Positions 1 through 12,100 of a stretch of DNA of 64,000 nt are shown here, one piece after another (position 1 is the first letter of the stretch; each line of letters opens with the position of its first letter). The translations under genes were made by a program, and so were the position numbers. Below the pieces are notes generated by a model. The model saw only the letters and a list, made by a program, of their open reading frames with translations. It was not told the DNA's origin and made no database searches. The stretch lies in NCBI GenBank assembly GCA_037074615.1, contig CM073536.1, forward strand, positions 625,001 to 689,000, written 5' to 3'. The stretch comes from Leucaena leucocephala. Taxonomy: Eukaryota; Streptophyta; Magnoliopsida; Fabales; Fabaceae.

Positions 1-188
1 AAGTTGAGAGGGGGCTATTTTATGTTAATTAAGATTCATCATTGTTGTGGTATACTGATTTTTTATTGTACGGAATACTAAAACTACTACTATAATTTAT
101 TCAAAAAATTCGCATGATAAGGGATTCAGTATTTCTTGACATGTTCTTTTATAGTATCCGTTAATTGGAAACTGTGAGGTTTTTTTCC

Positions 189-3100
189 ATGCTGGGTTTG
201 TTTCCTCTATGCGGTGCCATTATACTGATAATTGCTTTCACAGCTGCAAGTGTGAGCCAGTTAATTGTCGAGTTGAGTGAGGGCCTCCAAATGCAAAACC
301 CTGAAGCTTCGAAAAGTGAAGAGGTTGAGGCAGGAAAAACATCAGAGTTGCCAGGTCATCAGCCATCAGGCTCTACTGTGGAGCCATCATCATTTTCTGA
401 TTCAGATTTGAAGACTGAGGCATCAACCGTTGTGCATAGTGATGATTCCTTAGGTGTTCCAAGTAACTCATATCACAGCGAAGCTGAAGGCATGTCAGAT
501 GTAATTCCAGAAATGGGTAAACATGTGACAGATAGCAACTTGACTTCTGTTGCGGAGACTAATTTGAAAGAAACTAATGAGATTGAATCAGACAGAGACA
601 CGATTGAGATTGCAAAGTCTCCCAGTAATGTCGTAGATGAAATGAGTGAGAAATCTTCTAAAATAGAGGTTAGTGATGAGGTAACCTTGAGTGGCGAAAT
701 GGCTGATGGAGCTGCTACAGTTGACCAAAAATACAATGCCGATTTATCTTCTGCCGTGCCTCGAGACGATGTTCTTCCTTCAGATGCAGATTCTGTTGCT
801 GACACAAATGCTTCTACTAATGTTGTTCTGATGGAGTCGAAACAAATGCCTCAGTTTGCTACCCATACCAATCCAGTTGATACTTTCCAGGAAAAGGGAG
901 AAGGAGGTATTGATGTCATTACACTCTCTAATCCTCATTTAGCTCATTCTCAAAGTGAGTTTGAAAATGGTAAGGGTCTGGAAGGTGGAGTGGCCGTACA
1001 AAATCCTTTAAGCTCGCACTCGTCTGAATCACTGAATCATGGGGAGGATGATTGCGCAAAGTTAACTTTGTCTGTGACTGAAGAGTGCCATTCCAATTCT
1101 GAATCAAACCAACTGATTGAAGAAAAAGAGGTTCTCTCTCCTGATATGCATGTTTTGGATTATAGCATTAAGCAGGGGTGTATTAACAGTGAGCCCATGG
1201 TTGAATTGACTGCTGAAGGGCATGCTGAAGTTTCTTCTGTCAAGCACACTGTCGATGGTGATCAAAGACTTATGGAAATTGGAGCCTCTGAGGATTCTAT
1301 GAAGTCTGAGATTAATAAGACTTGTAGTACTATCAGCTCTTCTGAAGAACTGGCGTCTAATGATGTTGGTAAAGATTTACAGCACAAAAATTTGTTGGAA
1401 CGTAGTGTTACGGTCTCAGCTGATGATTTTGAGGATTTTAAAGATTGTGATGAAGAAGTTTGTAGAAAATCTTTTAATAATCTACACTCAACTGAAGCAT
1501 TTAAAGTTAAGGAAGATGGCTTGAAGGATGCCGTTAATGAGGAAAACCGTTCTGATTTCAACTCAAGCCAATTGGGCTTAGAAAGCGAGCGTATTTCTCG
1601 AGTTGAAGATGCACTTGCTGAAGAGCAAGCTGTAGTTTATCCAGTCACACTGACAGCTGAAAGTAGTAATCAAAGATCAGATGAAATCATAGCCTCTATG
1701 AACACTGAGAAGAATGAGAGCCACGTATCTGACTTCTCAGTAGAACAGAAGATCGATGAGGCTTGGAAAACTTTGCAAGAGAACAGTTTTCAAGAAGATG
1801 GTGTCCTGGCCTCATCTAAAGAGAATCTCGGAAATGTATCAATTGACTCCTCACCTGGTCAAATTAGTGTAGTTAACAGCGATGGAAGAAGTCATTTAGA
1901 TGGTGTAGTCGTAGACAGCAAATACAAAGGAGGTGATGAGGAAAGTGATATTGGAATCAAGGTGGGAACTTTTCAACCTAGTGACCTCTCACAATTGGAA
2001 GGGAAGACATCGAGTGATCTATTTAAGAGCGATGAGGCCGGTGGAACCGGTAAAACAGAGAAATGTGATAAAAATGATACTTATGGTTTGGGAGCCTCCC
2101 TTGTGAAAGATACTTTGTCACCCAATTCTGGTAGCACCCCATTAGAATCCCAAACTGTTTCAGAACCAACAGGTATTAAGGAAGGTGCACAAGGAGATGA
2201 AATCGTTAACAACAGCAAAGTACAGGAAGAATGTAATGCAGTTAGTGGTACTTCTTCATCGAAGGCAGTAGAAAAACATGCCAGGGAACTTCCCGCACAT
2301 TCTCATCTGGATAACGACCAATCTGCTCAATCTGTTCCTGCTGTTGAAGCTAATAAAGCTGTTGAGCCCAGTGGGGAAGCTTCTGGAACTGGAACTAGTG
2401 TTTTGACTGCTTCGGATCGAAATGGTAATAGCTCGGTTAAATTTGGTTCAACTGTAATTGATGCTTCAGTTGACTCCAGTAGTCGCTGTGACAGTTTGGA
2501 AGGAAACTGGGGCTCTGTTTCAGGTATATATGTTTGTTGCATTACAATAGAATGCCTCCTTCACCATAGAAAGTTAACTGTTGGTGGATTTGCATCATGC
2601 TTGAATGGTCAATGAAACCGCCTAATTTGTTTTGGTGCTTATTAAATTAAAGTTTAATCTCATTCCTGCTTCTTGTAGCATTTTATGTACTTGATTTAAC
2701 TTTAGATACTACTCCTTTCGGTCCTTAATATAAGAGCTAGTTGAGAGGTTAGATTTAATCCTAAATATGAGACCTCAATCCATTTTGTCTTCCAAATTTA
2801 CAGTTTTCCCTCAAAGTATATTGCACATGTGAAGGGGTTTCTATCCAAGGGTAGTCATGATAAAACATGGTATTTTAGGAAAACTAAATAATATTTGTTA
2901 CAGATAACTAACATAACTAACTTCGTTAATCCACTTAAATTAGTTATATGACTATTATATTAAGGACCAGAGGTAGTATCATGTATCATATTTAGGTGAG
3001 AAGATACAAGAGAAAGAAAGTACCATAACTTGCTGCTTGCAGTTACTATTTTTAGTATAAACAAGGCTAAACCGAAATGTTACTTTGGTCTCTGATTTTT

Positions 3101-4281
3101 AATTTTCAACTAAAGAGATGCATTTGGAACCGATGAAAATTTGAGGGACTGAGTGATCATACTAGAATTGTAAGACTCATTAGGTGGTTCCTACCCTACT
3201 CCAGTGTATGTTAGAAGTAGAGGGAAACAAGTAAAAGTGATTAGTCACTGTATGATAAGTACTTTATCAGCATCTCATTTTGCATATTGTTCAAATATAA
3301 TATCAAGATAATTAATCGACTGTTACTGCAAATTATATTTTTATTTAGAATGAGGTAGATCTATAGAGTTACATAACACGCGTGCCATTAATTTTCTCTC
3401 CATTTGTCAAATCTTACATGTTGACTGTTAAATATCTTTACTTCTTGGTTTAATCTGATGCATATCATAAGTTTCTTTATTCTAAGTTTGCTCTTTTAAA
3501 ATCTGTGGGGCGAAATGGGAAAGATCTCATTTTTTCATCTCAACTTGCATTTTCTATATAAAGCTGAAATAAGTTTTTTGCACTTTTTGAGAGGATATAC
3601 CGATTCATTTACTTTTTCATGATATGTCAATCAGTTCTATCTGATGCGCCGGCTATTATGGAAGGTGAAGCTTTGCTATCAGCAGAAGCCGGGAAATCCA
3701 ACCCAAATAGTTCAAAAGCCGCAACTCAGGGACCCCTAACAGAGAAACCAGACATGTTTGAGCCACCATCTTTCATGACTTTGATCGAACATGATCATGC
3801 GGCTGCGTCAGAAGACGAGAAGGGACATAACCCACAACAAGCAAATCCTACGTCTTCTTCGCAGGCTGCTTGGTTTCCGACCCTAACTCAAGTTGTTAAT
3901 GATTCTCAAGGGAGAAAGAAGAATGAAGAAATTATAGCCAAGGTAACAAACTGGAGCACCAGTAAACAGGGCAGCACACCTTTGAAGAGCCTCCTGGGCG
4001 AGGCTGCCAATAGCAACAAGCCAAAGTCTCCAAAGTCGGAAGAAAATCAAGTTTCTGCTACAAAAGGTAAAGTCACAACAGATAATGGTTCTGGATTGAC
4101 AACTGTTAACTCCATCCTGGGCCCCGAGTCCCCCGCTGGGCAGGCTGTGAGAGACGAGGCCGGAAAAGAATGGAACTCCCCGGCAAGATATCCTCCAGAC
4201 ATCAAGAGAGAAAAGAGGAAAGTCAAGAGCAGACCATACTGGGTACAGTTTGTATGCTGCTCTTCTGTCGATCCTCGGTGA
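189..4281 (+). CDS. Acidic, Ser/Glu-rich plant protein of unknown function (5' end probably outside the window)
   Basis: Two exons are visible: up to 2523 (CAG|GTATAT donor) and 3635-4281 (TCAG acceptor), joining in phase so that ...GSVS continues as VLSDAP. The large exon is low in complexity, rich in Ser, Glu and Asp, with no recognisable domain. The last exon carries the only strongly patterned part: WFPTLTQVVNDSQGRKKNEE, then a TPLKSLLGEA stretch, and a basic tail ending near RPYWVQFVCCSSVDPR. The start is uncertain. The first in-frame ATG is at 189 and would give a hydrophobic N-terminus (993 aa in all). However, a pyrimidine-rich TTGCTTTCACAG at 232-243 looks like a splice acceptor, so I prefer an exon starting at 244 with the true start left of the window. 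I do not recognise the family beyond 'plant-conserved uncharacterised'. Function is not inferred. Confidence 0.6.
2709..2976. mobile_element. Stowaway-like MITE in the intron of the acidic-protein gene
   Basis: The left end reads CTACTCCTTTCGGTCCTTAA. The right end, on the other strand, reads CTACCTCTGGTCCTTAATAT. These are imperfect terminal inverted repeats of about 25 bases, each flanked outside by TA (2707-2708 and 2977-2978). A TA target duplication and a CTCC..CGGTCC-type terminus are typical of Stowaway/mariner-derived MITEs. The element is 268 bp, AT-rich and non-coding, and lies wholly inside the 2524-3634 intron. Confidence 0.75.
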
Positions 4282-6090
4282 ACGTGGAAGTAGAAGATTG
4301 TTATAGGTGGCCAAATTTATCCTTATTCCCTCCACTCTGATGATGATATGATCTGCTTCGTAGTTCTGGTCATTCATGTGCTGTTTGTGTTATTATAGTT
4401 GGTTTTAAGTAAGGTTCACTTTAGAATTGAGGTACATATTTTGTTCCATATATCTTGGTCTTGCTGGCCTCCTAAGAACATGGTTGTATATTTTGTGGAT
4501 CCAGTCATATTTTTCTGCTACGAAACTTGAACATTGCCATATCATGGTTTGGTTCACTTTACCAGCTGCCTCAACTTGATGGTATAGATGATCCTGTTTT
4601 GCCTCTTTAAATACGCATTCATTTATTTTCTCGAGTGATAATGAAAGATGAGAGAGCTAGTTACAACTAACTAAATTTCAAATGCAAAGATGTTTAATTA
4701 ATATTTAGTTTAATACTAATGGGGGTTGATCCGAGTGATAAGTGATTTGGTATTATTTAAGTGATGTCTCAAGTTTAAGTATTGACGTATGTAGAAAAAT
4801 CCTGTTAGGAGACTCACTTACCATAGTCAGGTGCGTGATGCGGGTCGAATCTAGATGTACTCGGGGTAAAATTTTAGTGAATTGGGTGATAAAAAAAAAT
4901 GTATTTTCAATAGTTACTAAGACGAAAGCTCATTACTACTCATGAAGATGTTGTTTGTTCAATTTCTTTTAGCACAATTAGAAACCGTTTGATAAAGAAG
5001 ATACTTAATAGTCAACAGACAAAATCAATGAATATGGTGGTTAGTTATATAGGATCTTCGGTTGTTAGTTATTGGGGATCAGAGTGTTGAAAAGGAAATC
5101 TCATAAGCAAAGGTCATTGTTTGATAATTGTTTGGTTTAGCGAATCTAGTTAATCATTAATCATGATGCTTAAAATATGTTGTGATGGTGACAGTAATCC
5201 ATAGATTAGTCTACACGACATTGTTTGATTATTTGTCAGTGTCATTTGTTGGCAGTGTTATTGTCGTATTACAACTTGAACTAGCTTTTATATGAAAACT
5301 ACCTGAAAAGACTACATAACAACATTATCATTAAATGAAACTTGTACAACATTATTTTTACCATGCAGAAACAGTACCTGTATGAGACGGTAAAAGGACA
5401 AACTCCGAGAAGAGAACCCACTAAGTAAAAGAAGCTAGCCATGAAGAGAGACATGAATATGTTAAAAAGGAATAGTTTTAACTCAGAAATAATGTGGTTG
5501 AAAGTAGAAATAGAAAATTAGGAGTGGATTGAAATTTTTTATTTCTTTCGTTTAGTATAATAAAAATTATTTTTATTTTTAATATTTTAGACAATTTTAA
5601 TTCTATAAAAAAGAATTGAGAATTGAAATAATGGAAGTAGAAGTAAATTTTTTTAACTATTTTACCTCAATTATAAAATTTTTGAACAATTTTAACCATT
5701 TATAAAAAAAATATTTTAACTATTTTACCTTAAGTTATAAAAAAAAATATATATCAATTTCATACTCATTTCTATCATATTAAATAAACTTTTAAAACAT
5801 ATTTTTATTTTTATTTCTATTTCTATTAAAACCCCTTCTATCATATCAAAACTACTGTAAATAAGAGAGAGAACAAAGAAATTGATTCTGTGCAGAGGTG
5901 ATAAGATCACTCCATTGGTCCATGATAGTAATGAATAGTTTCTTGTAATGCCTCAAGATAAAAATCAAAAGAATCATTTTTCCATAAAAAAAATAAAATC
6001 CCGGCTATCCCTGTATAAAATGGGTTTGCTTAAGAGTTGCCGTTCAAACACACGTGGGCGCCAAGGCCAAGAAGGCGCGCTAACTTCCTT
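4282..6090. other. Intergenic spacer
   Basis: This is the 3' flank of the acidic-protein gene followed by AT-rich DNA with no gene I can support. It holds a SINE-like repeat (about 4720-4905). At 5640-5760 there is an imperfect two-copy tandem repeat built on a 'taactattttacct' core. From about 6000 it is the former 5' flank of the PPR pseudogene. Confidence 0.5.
4720..4905 (+). repeat. SINE-like tRNA-derived repeat (degenerate)
   Basis: TGATCCGAGTGATAAGTG resembles a degenerate polymerase III A box. GTCTCAAGTTTAAGTATTG, about 45 bases on, resembles a B box. The copy ends in an A-rich run near 4900. The internal sequence (AGGAGACTCACTTACC...GGGTCGAATCTAGAT) recalls tRNA-derived plant SINEs. 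No clear target duplication was found, so this is a tentative call. Confidence 0.4.
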
Positions 6091-6099
6091 GAGGAAAAT

Positions 6100-7817
6100 G
6101 GCGAATCTGTTTAATTAGTCCGATTCCCATTCAGTATCTCCGCTTCAAGCGCGGCACAATAGCGAAACCTTGCAACCCCCTCTTCCCCAAATTCCCTTCT
6201 CTACTCACTCAAATCCTTCTTTCCTCTGTTCGTATCTCCCCAACGGATACATTTTCACACACTGCTTCCCTCCAGCACAAAACCCTTCTTGTTGAGACTT
6301 ACCATGAGCATCGTATCCTCAAATGCTTATTGCGAAAGCTTCAGAAGCAAGATTCAAACCCTCTCCTCATACTCCAGGAAGATGGAGATTGGTCCAAAGA
6401 CCGTTGTCAGGTTTCTTAAACATGCCTCCAGATCCAAAGAAATCCTTCAGGTTTCTTAAACGCTGATAGGTCTTAGTTGTATTAAGCTAAAACGGTTTAC
6501 CTTCAATTCGCATCGTGGTACTATTATTCTATCTGAAACTGAAAGATTAGGGTGAAATTCTTGAACAGTCTTTCGGTATTTAACGTTAAACTGGGAAACT
6601 GAAGAGGTTGTCTTTCTTTCATTCTTTTCTCGTTTTAATTTACAGGTTATCGAAGCATCTCTGCAGTGATTGACTACTGAGTATTTGAATAGGTATTTGA
6701 TATGTGGAGGAAAATTGAGGAATCACGGATTAATGAATTCAACTACGACAAAATAATACGTGCGCTGACTGAAGAAGGAATGATGGAAGAGGCAATGGCT
6801 GCACTGCTGGAGATGAAAAATCATGATCTCAAACCTTTAGGTGCGTACAGTCCAATAATTTACGGTTTCTCCATGGAAGGCAAATTTAGTGATGCTTTGT
6901 TTTTTCTAAGTGAGATGAAAGCATCCAGTGTATTGCCGGACACTGAAACCTATGATAGTTTAATACAGGGCTATGGGAAGTTTAAGATGTATGATGATAT
7001 CGGCTTGTGTGTGAAAAAGATGGAGTTGGATGGATGTTCTCCTAGTCACACAACTTATAAAAGAGAATATTCTAAAGGTGGACTACTTCAGAGAATGGAA
7101 TCAGTATATCAAAGAATGCTTTCCAAAAAAATGCATTTGCATTCTTCTACTTTGGTTGCAATGCTTGAGGCTTATGCCAGATTTGGGATGGTTACAAAGA
7201 TGGAAAATTTTTATCGAAAACTTTTGAACTCAGAAACCCCTTTACAGGATGATTTAATAAGAAAACTTGCAGGAGTTTATATTGAGAATTATATTTATTC
7301 TAGATTAGAAGGTTTGGGGATTGCTTTAGGTTCGACTTTTGGTGGGACTGAACTTGTTTGGTCTCTGCGCCTCCTTTCTTATGATTGTCTTTTGAGTCGA
7401 AAAGGCATGGATATCGTCGTTGGAGAAATGCAAGAAGCCAAAGTTCAATGGAATGTTGCACTTGCTAATGTTATCATGCTGTCTTATGTGAAGGGGAATG
7501 ATTTCAAGCACTTGAGAATGTTTCTTTCTCAATTGTCAACCTATGGAGTGAAGCCTGACATAGTCACTATTGGAATTATTTTTTATGCAACTAGAAAGGG
7601 TTTTGATGGCAGTGGAACTTTGGAAAAATAGAGAAGGATGGGCTATCTTCATAGAGTTGTAGAAATGGAAACAGATTCTCTGGTCCTTTCTGCGTTTGGG
7701 AAAGGTCATTTTCTTAAGACCTGTGAAGAAGTGTACTCTTCTCTGCGCCCAGAAGACAGAGAAAGGAAAACGTGGACTTATGATGGCCTCGTTGATTTAG
7801 TATCTGAACACATTTAA
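6100..7817 (+). pseudogene. Broken pentatricopeptide-repeat (PPR) gene, AT4G14190-like
   Basis: Former exons can be followed at about 6100-6450 and 6693-7817 (donor CTTCAG|GTTTCT, acceptor GAATAG|GTATTTGAT). The second exon encodes PPR motifs, e.g. around MEEAMAALLEMKNHDLKPLG and GKFSDALFFLSEMKASSVLP. Lesions: (a) the frame that encodes LVETYHEHRILKCLLRKL has no in-frame ATG; the nearby ATG at 6098 is in another frame and meets a stop after six codons. (b) Between DGDWSKD and VVRFLKHASRSKEIL near 6400 about four codons are reduced to one base, a frameshift. (c) A TAG at 7629-7631 replaces an expected Trp (GTLEK-stop-RRMGYL), and the frame then stays open to 7817. An intact copy would target RNA in plastids or mitochondria. 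A shorter product from ATG 6702 is conceivable but would lack the N-terminus. Confidence 0.82.
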
Positions 7818-9184
7818 GGTAGTATCAGCCGCAGGACAACCAAATAAAGTATCATTTTTTAATTTTATAAAGGAATGCAAGAAAGTGTGAATATTTGTAA
7901 TGTCCTACTTCCCACTATTTAATTATGATGGACACAATTTTAAATGAGGTAATGGTAGAGTAAAGAAAACCTAGCAGTTTAGGGACCTAGGCAAGTTTCT
8001 TTTAACGAGCTGAGAATTCTTGGCTTATAAAGCAATGAAGGGAATATTAAGCGTTGCTTTTGCGCTTCTGTACAAATATTTTGGACATTGATTTCTTGGT
8101 TCATTTTTCTTTTAATGAGCTGAGAATCGGTAGTCATGTTTGATGGGTAAGGATAATTTCTGATACGAATTATTGAAGAAAGAACAGAGATTTAGGGATT
8201 TGAGAGAGAAAAGATAGGATCGGATGAGACAAGAATTTGGGATCCAGAAGAGAGAAAGAGAAACAGAGGGCAATAGAAGAGAACACGGGGGAATATCTGA
8301 GGAATGCACTGAGTTTACTCAATCGTCAAATCTGTGTAATACACTTGTTTAAGGCCTATTTATAGACTTAAGCATCTGACTTAGGCCTTACGCTAATTAC
8401 CCTCCTAATACAATTACCACAGTAACCATCTTAATATCTTAGCGGCTATCTAACCTTTAAATTCTAATTATGATTATATATCAATGTTACAGTCGTTTAT
8501 TATTTACTACAAATGGTCTGAGTAGGTATCATTAGAATTTATACTTACATTTGTGAAGATAATAGATTAGGAAAGGCATACACCTTTGGCTACTTACCCA
8601 TGAAACAACCTAATTAAGAAATTATGAAATACAACCTGAATATCCCAGTTTAACCTTTTATAGTATAGTTCGTAATTCTGACTTCAAAATATTATTTAGG
8701 CTATTAGGTTTTTTTGGCGTTTGTCAAAACAATATATAGCAACATATGACAAATCATCATACGGGAATGTTAACATTTTAAATGAAAGAGTTTGGGGAAA
8801 AAAAAAAACTAAATTATAATGTCATTGTTAAAGAAGTCAAGACAAAAGGGTTTGGCAGAGTAGCTCAAAATTTGTATGTTAAGTGATGCATTTCATGTTA
8901 TATATGTATGCTTGAAAATTATACGCCTTGATTCTATAGCCATGTTTCACATGTTAAGCACCTTTAGGACACCTCTGGCCTTTGACAATCTTGCTTGTAA
9001 TATTATGAAGCCAACTCCTTCGTACCTGTGTCTTGTTTTTCTCCAGCCATACCTGCTAGCTGTGCCTGTGTCTTGAAACATCAATGATAGCTGATTTGCT
9101 CGTTTGTGTTTTCGAGCCATATACATGCACCTCCTTTAAAATTAAGTAAAATTATCAAACCCCTTCACCGTTATCTATATTTAG
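7818..9184. other. Intergenic spacer between the PPR pseudogene and the 3' end of PRD1
   Basis: AT-rich, with no supported gene. A short segment is duplicated about 110 bp apart (TTTCTTTTAACGAGCTGAGA at 7995 and a one-mismatch copy at 8106). The 8160-8300 stretch is purine-rich (AGAGAAAGAGA type) and makes a spurious open frame on the minus strand. Confidence 0.5.
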
Positions 9185-12100
9185 CTATCGATTCCTATTA
9201 TCATGTACAATTAAGGTCCTAAAAAACAGCTCAATCTCTTCTAGGAGTTTGTTATTGCCCAAATGAAATCCCCAAGAACCCTGGTCTAGACACGTTTCTG
9301 ATGACATTAAGTCAATTAAATATCCACAAACTTCTCCCATGTCATATGTCGCTGTGCGCGCCTTTCCTGGTTCAAGTGGCGGACCATCTTGACCATCGTT
9401 CCAGGACAAACGGTTTCTGCATCCCTGCAAGTATCAGAAATAACATAACTACGGATTTAATATATATCATATAAATGTGTTTGCTGGCCCACATACACGG
9501 GATTTTTGCTTTCTAGAATGACCGCTTAACATTAATAAGATTTCATATTCCAAAGTACCCCAAGTATCAATACATTTATTAGATGATGCGATAGGGCTGC
9601 GACAGGTACCTGGAGAACTTGATTTATGGTCGCAATGTGATCCAAATTCAAGAAGTGAGATTTAAGTAGTTCTCGGAATAAAACCACTATCTCCGTGCTC
9701 AAGTTACTAGCACCAAGGTTCTTTAGTATGCCGGATATGCATGAGTCATTGAATATAGATCTCATCCACTCGGGAACTTCATGCAGTTTTAGCAATGCAA
9801 TAGCTACAAGTACGGCAGGCCCTTGATTGTTAAGGAATGATTGAGATGTCAAACAAGGAGCTGCCAAAGATATTGTCATCTCTTCGACAATAAACCTACA
9901 CCAACTGCTCTTTTCAAATGGTAATTTTTCCTTTGCCTGCTTTTCCCATTCCATAATCTTGGACAGGCAGAGGGCACAATTTGTAGCCACTCTCAGGTCA
10001 TTGTAAGAAACTAGGCCTTCCAGAATACTCCTTATAGACATGAGATACCCGATCGAACACTTTAACTCTTCATGTTTGCTGTTTATCTGATCTGATATTC
10101 TTGTGAACAACTCTAACAGGCTATAGGAAGCAGCAATCTTGACCACCAAAGAACCAAAATGTAGAAGTCTGCACAGGTCATGGCAACGGATGCTAATAAA
10201 GGCGAGAGACTCTGTTGGATTCGTTGTAACAAGGAAGTTCTGCCAATCCACGACTCGTGGTAGGATAGCATGCGAACTAGAATAACAGAATATTTAGCTT
10301 TAATGACTTCAATTTGTATTGATGCAACTACTGAAGGGAATACTGAAGGAAACCAACATACCTTCTAAGAGCGAAGTAATTAAGTAAAAGAACAGATGTT
10401 AGAGTTTCACCGGCGCTTGTTTCCTCATCATAGTCAAGTAAAGCAGGACCCTTTGAAGAAGCTGCTTGGACTACAGTGTTCACCGTAGAAACTATACAAG
10501 TATTAAAAAGAATGAACTTCGAAGCTTCTTCAAGTGCTTTGTTAGTAGACTGATGCAAAATTAAGGAAAGAATTCCAAGTACAAAGAGACTTTCACTTGT
10601 TAAGAGATCACCATTTTCTATTGGAGTACAGTACTCTGTCACCTGCAAAAGTGGTAACGTGCTATTAACAATCACTGACAAAAATCCCGTCTTCTCAAAT
10701 AACCTGAGTGTTGGATCAGTTGGTGGTTACAGAACTATCGTTGGAGAGATCGAGATTTTATTCCAGCTTATCTGACTTCAATTTCGTCCCTACATTTTCA
10801 GTGGTCAGTTTATTCCTGATATTTTAAATCGGATACATCAGTTACCTTTATTATTTTTTGTTATCTCTTACCTATATTCATAATGAAACATCAATTGGTC
10901 GTGCTTCTCCAAACTGGAGCATGTACATATCATTTATGTTTTGCCACTAATGAATCCATTTTCATAATCTCTGAAAGAAAAAACTAATACCATCTGGATT
11001 TTTACAAAAAGGATCGCAAGATGAGGAAATTGGGCCAAATGACAACCAAACAAAAATAACTTGATGGGTACAACGTTCGGAAAAAAAGCATTAGTAGAAG
11101 GATCATATAATCAATTTGCACATGGATTACAAATAGCATCTTGCTAAGGGGTTCCCGACTCCTGAGTACATCAAATTCAAATCTGATGAGGGGAAAAACA
11201 AATGGACACTGAATTGGTACAACTAATGACTGATTGTCAGCATTGAATGCTACAGTAAATATTCACAACAAATTAAAGGGACCAAAATAATACATTAGGC
11301 ATTGTATTCTACAAAACTAGAAGCCATCTGTTTAACATACCGTCCTGACCACTACGGCCGAATTGATAAGTCAAGCGATTGAGTATAACGCTACGACCAA
11401 AATAATGCTCAAGACATTTTGTTTTTCAAAACTACATGTGATGTGTGCGAATAGAAGTTTAGCTACTCACCTTCATGGTAACAGCAACCCAACACTGATC
11501 AGTAGAAATTGTTTCAGAGTGCACTGACCCCAAAATGTTGAAAATCAGAACCAAGACAGGCATTAAAATTGCCATTGAGAAGGTACGACTTGAATAACAA
11601 AGCGTCCTAATTGCTGTCCCTAATCCTTGCAAACATAATTGATCAGAAGCAGCTGGACAGATGCGAGCAATTCTTGTTATAAGATTTAGAACAGAAATTA
11701 TGTCATGCTCGTGGCTTTCTTCCTCAACGAGTTGTGACAGTAAGCATAAAAAGAGTCTTGCTCCACAGTTGTCCTCTAAGGATACTAACTCAGCTAGTAT
11801 CTGTACGTTTACTGTTTGATTATGAGCTCCATAGATCATTATGTCAGTCCCTTCTGAGCTATAGCTTCTGCAGAATTTCAAAATCTGACGACACAATGGT
11901 TTGAGCAAATTCTCTTGTTGGAACAACCACTTTAACGATATTGAGTGAATTCTTGCGGAAAGTAAGTCCCATCCATCTTCATTTATGAGTTGGAATAAAA
12001 GTCCTTGAGCTTCTGGACTGTAGGGAACGTGGCAGCTCATCCTGCCGAGGCCCCTGAACAAACTGTAGAGATTTACCAGTCGAATCACTGTCAAATTATC

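Noticed and set aside
165..243. Transmembrane-like N-terminus of the acidic protein
   Set aside because: The hydrophobic codons coincide with a T-rich tract ending in TTTCACAG, so it is more likely intron than a true membrane anchor. Kept only as an alternative start.
8112..8309. Minus-strand open frame rich in Ser/Leu/Phe
   Set aside because: It is the complement of an AGAGAAAGAGA-type purine-rich stretch; low complexity explains the open frame.
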